A DNA stretch of 9,445 nt. Origin: an uncultured Eubacteriales bacterium. GTDB taxonomy: Bacteria; Bacillota; Clostridia; Oscillospirales; Acutalibacteraceae. This document shows, piece by piece, positions 1 through 6,259 of the stretch. The notes beneath the pieces are model-generated. The model had not been told where the DNA came from. It did not search any database and saw only the letters and a program-made list of their open reading frames with translations. Position 1 is the first letter of the stretch, and every line of letters begins with the position of its first letter. Both the position numbers and the translations under genes were made by a program. The stretch covers positions 1-9,445 of the forward strand of contig OMPZ01000007.1 of NCBI GenBank assembly GCA_900313125.1, in the 5' to 3' direction.

Positions 1-567
1 CGCGCCGACATTATTATTTACTGCGGGCGGTATATTGTTCCTGATGGTTTTGTAAATATCGGAGTCGGCAGCCGCGTTATTCTGCGCTGCGCCGAGCTTG
101 TTATCCGTTACAGGCGGCATATTTGCCTTTAGTGCCGGGCTTACTTTGTTATCGGCATTGACATTTGCGCCGTTCTCTGCTGTAATTACCGCAGCGGAGA
201 CTGTGCTTGCGGGCGCTTCTTGTGTTTTCTTTGCAAGCGTCACGCCGGAAGCTGTGTCCGGGAGTTTTGCTTTGTATGCCGTCTGCGAAGCTGTCAAGGG
301 TACGGCAGCGGCGGAATCTGCTTTTTGTTCCGTTTTTTCGGGAGCGTTCTCGGCAGGTCTGCCGGTCTGATTTTTCGGGAATCCCGGCACAGCCCCCATA
401 TCCTTCAGTATCTTATAAATAAACCGGGATTTATTTTCAAGGTCTGCCATTTCAAGATGGAGCTGTTTAAGCTCTTTTTGCGACTTTTTCAGTTCCTTGT
501 CAAGCTGATAGAGACAGCCGATAAGGATAACCACGGCTACAACCAATATAAAGACCCAAAATTCCAT
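1..567 (-). CDS. Bitopic membrane protein with coiled coil and Ala/Pro/Asn-rich tail (partial)
   Basis: The frame is open for 189 codons from ATG at 567 to the left edge with no stop, so the C-terminus is missing. An AGGAGGAG Shine-Dalgarno site lies a few bases upstream, which fixes the start. Residues 3-19 are a hydrophobic membrane anchor (WVFILVVAVVILIGCLY). Residues 20-47 are Lys/Glu/Leu-rich with coiled-coil character. From about residue 60 the chain is low-complexity, rich in Ala, Pro, Asn, Thr and Lys, and probably disordered. The short segment before the anchor suggests a large domain on one side of the membrane; topology is not decided. It lies 24 bp behind the HTH gene and has no visible promoter of its own, so the two are probably co-transcribed. 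I do not recognise the family. A distinct C-terminal domain could lie outside the window. Confidence 0.8.
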   Translation of the reverse strand, partial: MEFWVFILVVAVVILIGCLYQLDKELKKSQKELKQLHLEMADLENKSRFIYKILKDMGAVPGFPKNQTGRPAENAPEKTEQKADSAAAVPLTASQTAYKAKLPDTASGVTLAKKTQEAPASTVSAAVITAENGANVNADNKVSPALKANMPPVTDNKLGAAQNNAAADSDIYKTIRNNIPPAVNNNVGA

Positions 568-591
568 ATATTCTCCTCCTTTTAAAAAAAT

Positions 592-1029
592 TTAGCCTAA
601 TAATTTAGTCAGGTCGTCGAGGTCGAACGACGACGCCAGTATACTGTTGTCGGGGGCAACGAGCCTGTAGTGCTGTGAAAAAATATTCTGCTCGATGATA
701 AACCCGTTTTTTTCCGTGACCGTGTGCCACCACACACGCGTTGTGTTCGCGCGGCGGTAATCAGGCTCGCTGTCCTCAAACGCGATCTCGTGAATGAGTG
801 AAATGGCGCTGCCCTTGAAAACCTCGGCGAGTACGCTGCTTTTATCGAACAGCGAGCAGAGCGTAACGCTGCCCGACCAGCCGAGCGACGACCTCTCCTT
901 TTCTATCTCGACGAGAGTTTTCTTTGAAATACCGAGAATATACGCCATTTTTTCCTGATTGAAGGAAAACTCCGTCCTCACGGCTTTGAGGTTTTTGTCA
1001 CAGGTATTTATGAATTGCTGTCTATCCAT
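592..1029 (-). CDS. XRE/Cro-type helix-turn-helix transcriptional regulator
   Basis: The protein has 145 residues. Residues 8-46 form an XRE-like DNA-binding domain: QEKMAYILGI (25-34) is the first helix of the HTH, and SKKTLVEIEKER (35-46) the turn and recognition helix. Residues 75-145 form a second, unrecognised domain with two Trp (WWHTV) and several beta-like segments, which could sense a signal or dimerise. Two starts are possible. ATG at 1029 follows AGGTGA with a 5-nt gap; GTG at 1038 follows GAGGA with a 6-nt gap and would add three residues. I prefer the ATG. The gene is first in a unit with the membrane protein behind it. Its promoter overlaps a palindrome that is a natural binding site for the protein itself. 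The target genes and signal are unknown. Confidence 0.85.
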   Translation of the reverse strand: MDRQQFINTCDKNLKAVRTEFSFNQEKMAYILGISKKTLVEIEKERSSLGWSGSVTLCSLFDKSSVLAEVFKGSAISLIHEIAFEDSEPDYRRANTTRVWWHTVTEKNGFIIEQNIFSQHYRLVAPDNSILASSFDLDDLTKLLG

Positions 1030-1060
1030 TTCCTTCACCTGCGATCCTCAGTAGATTACT

Positions 1061-1080
1061 ATGGTGTAATTTTACACTAT
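1061..1080. promoter_or_regulatory. Palindromic operator candidate over the HTH promoter -10
   Basis: Two 9-bp arms, ATGGTGTAA (1061-1069) and TTACACTAT (1072-1080), form an inverted repeat with one mismatched pair and a 2-bp centre. The site covers the -10 box and the expected start point of the HTH promoter. That position suits repression by a dimeric XRE-family protein, most simply the product of the adjacent gene. Binding itself is inference. Confidence 0.5.
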
Positions 1081-1097
1081 TTGTTATAATTTGTCAA
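1069..1097 (-). promoter_or_regulatory. SigmaA-type promoter of the HTH gene
   Basis: On the minus strand the sequence reads TTGACA (1097-1092), exactly 17 bp, then TAAAAT (1074-1069). This is a perfect -35 box and a 5/6 -10 box. Transcription would start near 1062, about 33 nt before the ATG. Confidence 0.75.
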
Positions 1098-1143
1098 TCG
1101 TCATATTGTCCGAAAGGAAGAAAAATAATTGTATATTTTTAAA

Positions 1144-1172
1144 TTGATTTTATGTGTTTCTTGTAGTAAAAT
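1144..1172 (+). promoter_or_regulatory. SigmaA-type promoter of the maf unit
   Basis: TTGATT (1144-1149), 17 bp, then TAAAAT (1167-1172). A start near 1179 would give a leader of about 27 nt to the maf ATG. It points away from the HTH promoter; the two -35 boxes are 46 bp apart, so the palindrome at 1061-1080 would not overlap this promoter. Confidence 0.65.
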
Positions 1173-1205
1173 AGAAACAGCATGGTTTTGATAGGAGAAT
1201 TTAAG

Positions 1206-1760
1206 ATGATTATACTTGCTTCGGCGTCGCCGAGAAGAAAAGAGCTTTTGAAGCTGATATTTGAAGAATTTGAAGTGATCCCTGCCGATATAGACGAAAC
1301 GGTCAGGAAGGCGATAGAGATAGAACAGTACCCCGAGTACCTCGCGCTGAAAAAATCGCGCCACATTGCCGAAAAGCGTCCTGCAAGCGACGTTGTTATC
1401 GGCTGTGACACGGGAGTTTTCATTGACGATATGATGCTTGGCAAGCCCGAGGACGAGACGCAGGCGGAAGCGATGCTCAAGCTGCTTTCCGGCAGGACGC
1501 ACAAGGTCATAACGGGGTGCAGTATTTTCTACAAGGGGCAGAACATCAGCTTTTCGGAAACGACCGAGGTCGAGTTCTACCACCTCAGCGAGACAGATAT
1601 CAAGGAATATATCCTGACGGGCGAACCGATGGACAAGGCGGGCGCGTACGGCATTCAGGGCAAGGGCGCGCTGATAGTAAAGCGCATAAACGGCGATTAT
1701 TACAACGTAATGGGTATGCCTGTCGGTATGCTCAAGCAAAAGCTCAAAATGTTTTTGTGA
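1206..1760 (+). CDS. maf: Maf family nucleoside triphosphate pyrophosphatase (dTTP/UTP type)
   Basis: Maf proteins hydrolyse dTTP, UTP and modified pyrimidine triphosphates to monophosphates in the cytosol, cleaning the nucleotide pool; overexpression blocks septation in Bacillus. The 184 residues carry the family signature in order: ASASPRRKELL (5-15), the catalytic-type Asp in IGCDTGVF (D68), LGKP (78-81), SGRTHKVITG, and TGEPMDKAGAYGIQGKGA near residue 140. DKAGAYGIQG is typical of the YhdE/Maf subgroup (dTTP/UTP) rather than YceF. Length is normal. I chose ATG at 1206 because AGGAG at 1193-1197 sits 8 nt ahead of it and the family begins with MIILASASPRR; an ATG at 1182 would overlap that site. 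The gene leads a plus-strand unit; the next start is 12 bp behind its stop. Confidence 0.95.
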   Translation: MIILASASPRRKELLKLIFEEFEVIPADIDETVRKAIEIEQYPEYLALKKSRHIAEKRPASDVVIGCDTGVFIDDMMLGKPEDETQAEAMLKLLSGRTHKVITGCSIFYKGQNISFSETTEVEFYHLSETDIKEYILTGEPMDKAGAYGIQGKGALIVKRINGDYYNVMGMPVGMLKQKLKMFL

Positions 1761-1772
1761 TAGGGTGATCTT

Positions 1773-2441
1773 GTGAAAAAATCTCTCACAAAGGAAGTTT
1801 ACTCATACATCAAAGGCGTTCGCTTCAAGAGGTCTATGTTCCTTTTGTCGCTGCCGATGATACTGTACGCCGTTCGGCGAATCATGGTGAGGTATGTTTT
1901 CCACCGCGAGGGCGTGCCTATAAATAAGCTCGTGTTTATTCCCGTATGCGTTTTGTTCTGCGCGTCGCTTGCGCTTGTTTTTCTGAATGTTTCCGACACG
2001 ATACGTTTGAAGAAGGCTCTGAGTGAAATAGAGAAAAACGGCGGGCTGAAAACGCTTGAGGACGATTTCCGTTATGGTACGGTGTATCTTAACAAAGAGC
2101 TTATCGTCGGGAAAAGGTATATCATCTCAAAGGGCAGCGTGAGACTTTTCGGCTTTGACGAGCTTTCCGGGATATTTGACGATATCCGAGATACCTACAA
2201 CGTCTTTACAATGATGCTTTCCGGCGCGGACGATATCGTAAAAACGAAGATCATCAAGGCTGAGTACAAGGGAAAAAGCTTCATTCACGACAGGCGTATC
2301 TGTGAGATAGAGGTACACAAAAATTACCTGTCTGATATAGGCGAAACGACGGGCTACGATCAGCTAAAGGCAATTGAAGAAGAGATATGGGCAAGGATAG
2401 AACAATATAAGAAAAGCAGCGGCAGCGAAACCGATCTGTGA
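1773..2441 (+). CDS. Two-TM protein of unknown function, paralog of the 179-residue protein downstream
   Basis: The 222-residue protein starts at GTG, preceded by AGGGTGA four bases upstream and 12 bp behind maf. Hydrophobic segments at about 22-34 and 53-72 flank a basic stretch, so it probably forms a membrane hairpin. The remaining 150 residues would be a soluble domain on one side. Residues 83-141 align without gaps to residues 67-125 of the protein at 3270-3809, with 20 of 59 identical by my count. Shared landmarks are the NG pair, L..DFR.G, LIVG..Y.I.K and DE. The last 80 residues are charged and do not obviously match the paralog. I recognise no known family or catalytic motif. The spacing implies translation coupled to or co-transcribed with maf. 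Confidence 0.85.
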   Translation: MKKSLTKEVYSYIKGVRFKRSMFLLSLPMILYAVRRIMVRYVFHREGVPINKLVFIPVCVLFCASLALVFLNVSDTIRLKKALSEIEKNGGLKTLEDDFRYGTVYLNKELIVGKRYIISKGSVRLFGFDELSGIFDDIRDTYNVFTMMLSGADDIVKTKIIKAEYKGKSFIHDRRICEIEVHKNYLSDIGETTGYDQLKAIEEEIWARIEQYKKSSGSETDL

Positions 2442-2457
2442 TCTAAGAGGGATAAAT

Positions 2458-3213
2458 ATGAAAAAAAAGATTGCTTTGATAGCGGGGATACTTCTTGTGA
2501 TAGGCTTCATAGTAAGCATTCTCGCGCTGAATAGAATTGACGACTCGGACACAAAAGAAACGAACGACACAGCCGAAACGGTCTCATCTGTTTCTGATAC
2601 CGATAACAATACCAATACAGAAAATGAAATCGAGCCTATACCCGAGCAAGTTCAAAGCGGCATCGAGGATAGTAAGGAGGGCGCTCTTGAAGCGGCGAAG
2701 CTGTTGTTTGAAAACCACCCGTACTCGTACAACACCTTGATCGAATCTTTGAAAAGAAGAGGCTTTTCTTACGAAAACTGTAAGTATGCTGCCGATAACT
2801 GCGGCGCTGACTGGAGCGAACAGGCTATTTTGCTTGCTCAGGTCTATACGGAAGACTGGTATTATTCATACAGCGGACTTATAGCACAGCTTGAATTTGA
2901 CGGCTATTCGCACGACGAAGCAAAGACCGCCGTTGACAAAACTGAGATAGACTGGAACGAGCAGGCTTACAAAAGCGCCAAGAATTTCTTGAAGGAGCAA
3001 AGCTACGGCTACGATATGCTTGTGGATATGCTCGAAAATATCGACGGTTTCACAAAGGAGCAGGCAGAGTACGGCGCTGATAAGGCTCTTGACGAATACT
3101 GGAACAGCGACAGCGATACTCAAAGCGAGGCAATGGATCCCTCGTATGCTGTCAGTATCTCGTCCGATAACCTTGTGGAGCTGGACAGCGATATGCAGAT
3201 AATTATTGATTGA
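2458..3213 (+). CDS. Membrane-anchored protein with three Ltp-type repeats
   Basis: The 251-residue protein has a basic N-terminus and hydrophobic residues 5-24, which act as signal anchor. No Cys is near the end of that segment, so there is no lipobox. Residues 28-74 are an acidic Thr/Asn/Asp/Glu linker, as in exported Gram-positive proteins. Three helical repeats follow at about 76-118, 123-165 and 170-214, with an exact period of 47 residues (A76, A123, A170). The pattern is A..AK......YSY..LI..L...GFS...A.YA.D...DW.EQA. It matches what I know of the host cell surface-exposed lipoprotein family (Ltp, Pfam Lipoprotein_Ltp). The phage TP-J34 member blocks superinfection, but most members are uncharacterised bacterial surface proteins. 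The tail (215-251) is acidic. The ATG follows GAGGG by 7 nt and lies 16 bp behind the preceding gene. Confidence 0.85.
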   Translation: MKKKIALIAGILLVIGFIVSILALNRIDDSDTKETNDTAETVSSVSDTDNNTNTENEIEPIPEQVQSGIEDSKEGALEAAKLLFENHPYSYNTLIESLKRRGFSYENCKYAADNCGADWSEQAILLAQVYTEDWYYSYSGLIAQLEFDGYSHDEAKTAVDKTEIDWNEQAYKSAKNFLKEQSYGYDMLVDMLENIDGFTKEQAEYGADKALDEYWNSDSDTQSEAMDPSYAVSISSDNLVELDSDMQIIID

Positions 3214-3245
3214 TCTTTCAACATAAAAACTAGATAATGTTGAAA
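3210..3245 (+). promoter_or_regulatory. Possible internal promoter flanked by an inverted repeat
   Basis: TTGATC (3210-3215), 17 bp, then GATAAT (3233-3238) is a moderate sigmaA match just behind the Ltp-repeat gene. The arms TTTCAACAT (3216-3224) and ATGTTGAAA (3237-3245) are a perfect 9-bp inverted repeat with centres 21 bp apart, about two helical turns. The second arm overlaps the -10 box. This could be an operator, or the RNA could form a weak AT-rich hairpin between the two genes. No T-run follows, so it is not a terminator. Confidence 0.35.
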
Positions 3246-3269
3246 ACCGAGGAAGGAGTATATTTTTAA

Positions 3270-3809
3270 ATGGAAGAGGAACTGAAAAGATTCAAAAAAT
3301 TTAACAAGTCGGGCGAGGTAGGAATGATAATCCTCGGAGTATTCTTTGAGGTGATATCACTAGCGTGTTATAAGCACCTTGAACTGATAATTGTTATCGG
3401 TGGATTTTTGCTCGGCGCGGCAATTATTATTATGACGCTAAAGTCAGGCGCAGATTATAACAAAAGAATGGAGCAGATACAGCAAAACGGTCAGATGCCG
3501 GCTCTGCTCAGCGATTTCAGAAGCGGAGACAGAGGTTTTGACGGCAGTCTGATCGTCGGTCAATATTACCTTATCGGAAAAAATACAGATACCTTCTTCA
3601 GATATGACGAGATCAAGCAGATGTACCAGACGATACACAAAACAAACGGCTTTGAGGACGGACGAACTGTAACGGCGGTAGGTCAGGACGGCAAAACAAG
3701 ACAGCTTTGCAGCCTGAAAACACGCGGCAAATCAAACGAAGAGCTTGAACAGTTCTTCATGTTTGTTCATTCAAAGAATCCAAATATCGTATTCGGTTAC
3801 AAAAAATAA
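3270..3809 (+). CDS. Two-TM protein of unknown function, paralog of the 222-residue protein upstream
   Basis: The 179-residue protein has two adjacent hydrophobic segments at about 18-33 and 37-57, a membrane hairpin with almost no loop. A soluble C-terminal domain follows. Residues 67-125 match residues 83-141 of the protein at 1773-2441 without gaps, including the NG pair, DFR.G, LIVG..Y.I.K and DE. It lacks that protein's longer N-terminus and acidic C-terminal third. The ATG follows AAGGAG with an unusually long gap of 11 nt. It is the last gene before the terminator. The 56-bp gap to the Ltp-repeat gene is the longest in this unit and holds a possible promoter, so it may also be expressed separately. 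No family or function is recognised. Confidence 0.85.
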   Translation: MEEELKRFKKFNKSGEVGMIILGVFFEVISLACYKHLELIIVIGGFLLGAAIIIMTLKSGADYNKRMEQIQQNGQMPALLSDFRSGDRGFDGSLIVGQYYLIGKNTDTFFRYDEIKQMYQTIHKTNGFEDGRTVTAVGQDGKTRQLCSLKTRGKSNEELEQFFMFVHSKNPNIVFGYKK

Positions 3810-3814
3810 TAATG

Positions 3815-3839
3815 TATCCCCGTGTATGGTACGGGTATA
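3815..3839 (+). terminator. Weak hairpin behind the 179-residue gene
   Basis: Arms TATCCCCGT (3815-3823) and ACGGGTATA (3831-3839) pair except at one position, around a 7-nt loop. A T-rich stretch follows (3840-3852). It may be a minor terminator or a 3'-end stabiliser ahead of the stronger hairpin 24 bp downstream. Confidence 0.35.
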
Positions 3840-3862
3840 TGTTTTGTATTTTAGCTGCAAAA

Positions 3863-3892
3863 AGCTCCTGCGCCGAAGTCGGTGCAGGAGCT
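3863..3892. terminator. Bidirectional intrinsic terminator between convergent genes
   Basis: AGCTCCTGCGCC (3863-3874) pairs with GGTGCAGGAGCT (3881-3892) over 12 bp, counting one G-U pair, around a 6-nt loop. On the plus strand it is followed by GATCTTTTT; on the minus strand by TTTTT. It lies 53 bp behind the plus-strand stop and 22 bp behind the minus-strand stop, so it can serve both converging units. Confidence 0.85.
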
Positions 3893-3914
3893 GATCTTTT
3901 TATTTGTGACGTGG

Positions 3915-5237
3915 TTACATCATACCGTTGTTGTAGCCGCCGCCTTGTCCGCCCTGACCGCCGTAGGGGTTGCCGCCATACGGATTGCTGCCGCCCATGG
4001 GAGACTGACCGAACGGGTCTGCGCCGTAGCCGCCCTGCTGAGGTGCGCCCTGACCATAGGGATTGCCGCCGTAAGGATTACCGCCAAACGGGCTGCCGCC
4101 GAACGGATCGCCGCCAAAGCCGCCCTGCTGCTGCGGAGCGCCGTACATCTGATCCTGACCGTAGTCATTCTGGAGCTCTTCGGGAATGTAAGAGGACTTC
4201 TTGTTCGGATCCTCTTCCTCACCGATAAGATAAGGCTGGCTCTGCTGTCTTGCGTCGTGAGAAGCTCTCGAGGTAGACTTGTATGTCTCCATAGGAGCTG
4301 CTTCTCTTCTTGTGCTTGCGCCGACTGCTTCGTAAACCATGTCCTCGTTTTCCTTTGCGAACTTTTCCCAGCCCTTTGCAAAGTAACCTCTGAGCACGAT
4401 GTAAAGCGCGCCTGAGATGGAATAAACAAGGTAAGGCGTCATGATAAGTGAGAAGTTGATATCAACGTCCATATCAAGCTCGCTAAAGATACCGCTGTCC
4501 GGGTTTACCATGAGGTAGGAAATAACAACGAGGATAAGCTCGATAACGCCGACAGCGATAGAAAGGTTGCCGTAAGGAACAGCGCCCTTGTACTTGAGCT
4601 GAGGATTCTTGCAGGTGAGCGTAACGCTCTTGAGGAATGCTGTCTGGGAGTTGATGTAGTAAAGAACTACGCCGTAGATAACGAGTGTGATGAGAAGAAC
4701 GATGATAAGCGATGTTCTGAACGAAGAAACGCTTCTGTAAAGAGCTTCTGTCTGCTCTTCGGTAAACTCACCGAAGCCGCCTATGTTTGAGTTGATCATG
4801 TACTGAACGATCGTCTTTGTCGAGAATACGAATACTACTTCAAGAACAACTACGAAAAGCGCGCCGATCGCCGTGAAGATAAGCTGGATCACCGAAAGTG
4901 CGTGAAGGATCTGGAACCAGATAGTCGGCTTGCCGTTTGAAGAAAGCGACGAAAAGAAGATCATGAAAATGCAGAGTGTGATGATACCGGACAGTATGTA
5001 GGACAGCGCATTGCCCGAAGAAGTAGTTGTTATCTCCTGTGTCTGACCGGTCATAGACTGAACTGCTGTCGCAATTTCATCCAGGAATTCTGCTGCCTTC
5101 GACGAAAGCAGGAATTCCGCTGCGATAGTTACGAGTGAAAGGATCGCAACTACAAGGGTCATGGGCTTTTTAAAGTATTGCTTTACAATTACTATGCTGC
5201 GTGAACCGTTGTTCGACGCACTTGTTGAGACGCTCAT
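3915..5237 (-). CDS. Polytopic membrane protein with Gly/Pro/Tyr-rich repeat tail
   Basis: The 440-residue protein has hydrophobic segments at about 27-45, 78-97, 106-122, 124-139, 176-195, 224-243 and 262-282, so six or seven membrane spans. A mixed-charge cytosol-like region (286-358) follows. Residues 359-440 are almost only Gly, Pro, Tyr, Phe, Gln, Asn and Ser. They include four pentapeptides of the form (F/Y)GG(D/S/N)P at 374-393 and further NPYGG copies near the end. Such tails are usually disordered and may bind partners or phase-separate; here that is inference. I chose ATG at 5237: it follows GGGGA by about 11 nt, and the only upstream extension begins with TTG at 5282. It is the last gene after hisS and prmA, 84 bp behind prmA. 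I do not recognise the family. Confidence 0.85.
   Translation of the reverse strand: MSVSTSASNNGSRSIVIVKQYFKKPMTLVVAILSLVTIAAEFLLSSKAAEFLDEIATAVQSMTGQTQEITTTSSGNALSYILSGIITLCIFMIFFSSLSSNGKPTIWFQILHALSVIQLIFTAIGALFVVVLEVVFVFSTKTIVQYMINSNIGGFGEFTEEQTEALYRSVSSFRTSLIIVLLITLVIYGVVLYYINSQTAFLKSVTLTCKNPQLKYKGAVPYGNLSIAVGVIELILVVISYLMVNPDSGIFSELDMDVDINFSLIMTPYLVYSISGALYIVLRGYFAKGWEKFAKENEDMVYEAVGASTRREAAPMETYKSTSRASHDARQQSQPYLIGEEEDPNKKSSYIPEELQNDYGQDQMYGAPQQQGGFGGDPFGGSPFGGNPYGGNPYGQGAPQQGGYGADPFGQSPMGGSNPYGGNPYGGQGGQGGGYNNGMM
4059..4118 (-). repeat. 15-bp tandem codon repeat in the membrane protein tail
   Basis: Four successive 15-bp units encode FGGDP, FGGSP, FGGNP and YGGNP. Third positions vary (GGC/GGT, CCG/CCT/CCC, TTT/TTC/TAC), so the repeat is kept at protein level and is not a recent DNA expansion. 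Related NPYGG units recur at about 3955-3985. Confidence 0.8.
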
Positions 5238-5321
5238 AAAATATGAATCCCCCTTTAAAATGATTAATAAAACATTTACCAATGATCCGCCTGCTTTCCG
5301 CCTGCGGACATTCAGTCAAAA

Positions 5322-6245
5322 TTATGCTCTGAGCTTTGCCACAAGGCATACCCAGCCGTTGTCCTCAAAACGGTCGGTGATCTCAAGATTTCGGCTTACA
5401 GCCTGTTCTACCTCTTCGCTTCTCGTGTCGATGATGCCGCTCATGATGTAGACCGTTTCGGGTTTCATGAATTTTTCTATGTCTGCCGTCAGCGCGATTA
5501 TGGCGTCAGCCACAATGTTCGCCGCGATAATGTCGTATTTGCCGCTTACCTTGTCTGTAAGGTCGCCGCACACAGCCGTGAATCTGTCGGAAACTCCGTT
5601 GAGCGCAGCGTTTTCATACGAGGTCTTTACAGCCATTTCGTCAATGTCGACGCCGAACGCGCTGTCACAGCCCAACACAAGAGCCGCCGCCGACAGGATA
5701 CCGCTGCCGCAGCCAACGTCGAGGAAATTCTTCCCCTCCCCTGCGACCTTTTCGATAACTCCGAGCACAAGCCGCGTTGTTTCGTGAGCGCCAGTACCAA
5801 ACGCGATGCCCGGGTCGAGGTTCAATACCGCTCTGCCCTTCGGGTCGTATTCGTCGCGCCATGTCGGGCGGATAAGCAGCTTTTCGCCGACCTCGATCGG
5901 GTTGAAATACTGCTTCCAGTTGTTGAGCCAGTCCTCCTCGGCGCAGTTCGCGCTTTCTATATCGAAGGGAATGCCCTCGCTCGTATAGCGTTCGCTCAAA
6001 AACGCTATCGCTTCGGCGGGATTGTCCTCGGGGCTTAAATAGATGTGTACCACGCCCTTCGAGCGATCCTTCTGCAAAAGCTCCTCGTCGATAAGGTCGA
6101 TGTGAGCTATCTCCTCGACCTCCTGCTCAAGCATTGAGTAATCCTCTATGTATATGCCGTAAGGTACGCACATCTGCGCGATATCCCCGGCTTTGTCTAT
6201 GTATTCGTTGGGTACGTTGATCTTTATCTCGGTCCAGTCGTTCAT
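5322..6245 (-). CDS. prmA: Ribosomal protein L11 methyltransferase
   Basis: PrmA transfers methyl groups from S-adenosylmethionine to lysines and the N-terminus of ribosomal protein L11 in the cytosol. The 307 residues match the usual length. The N-terminal third is the L11-recognition domain. The linker holds DPGIAFGTGAHETTR (144-158), the most characteristic PrmA signature. The SAM-binding fold begins with FLDVGCGSGILSAAA (174-188), followed by the acidic end of strand 2 at GVDID (198-202), and the motif IV equivalent AANIVADAI (241-249). No key motif is missing. I chose ATG at 6245 because GGAGGG lies 5 nt ahead; an ATG at 6263 would overlap the end of hisS. The 14-bp gap to the hisS stop places its ribosome site directly behind hisS, so the two are probably co-transcribed. 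Confidence 0.95.
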   Translation of the reverse strand: MNDWTEIKINVPNEYIDKAGDIAQMCVPYGIYIEDYSMLEQEVEEIAHIDLIDEELLQKDRSKGVVHIYLSPEDNPAEAIAFLSERYTSEGIPFDIESANCAEEDWLNNWKQYFNPIEVGEKLLIRPTWRDEYDPKGRAVLNLDPGIAFGTGAHETTRLVLGVIEKVAGEGKNFLDVGCGSGILSAAALVLGCDSAFGVDIDEMAVKTSYENAALNGVSDRFTAVCGDLTDKVSGKYDIIAANIVADAIIALTADIEKFMKPETVYIMSGIIDTRSEEVEQAVSRNLEITDRFEDNGWVCLVAKLRA

Positions 6246-6259
6246 GTTCGCCCTCCAAA

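Noticed and set aside
98..585. Three overlapping plus-strand open frames near the left end
   Set aside because: They lie opposite the 189-codon minus-strand frame that has a ribosome site, membrane anchor and coiled coil; the plus frames have none of these supports.
3882..4415. Plus-strand open frame rich in Ala, Val and Arg
   Set aside because: It is the complement of the Gly/Pro-rich tail coding region; repetitive GC-rich codons leave the other strand free of stops.
5238..5282. TTG start extending the polytopic membrane protein by 15 residues
   Set aside because: The GGGGA ribosome site lies between it and the ATG at 5237, so the ATG is the better start.
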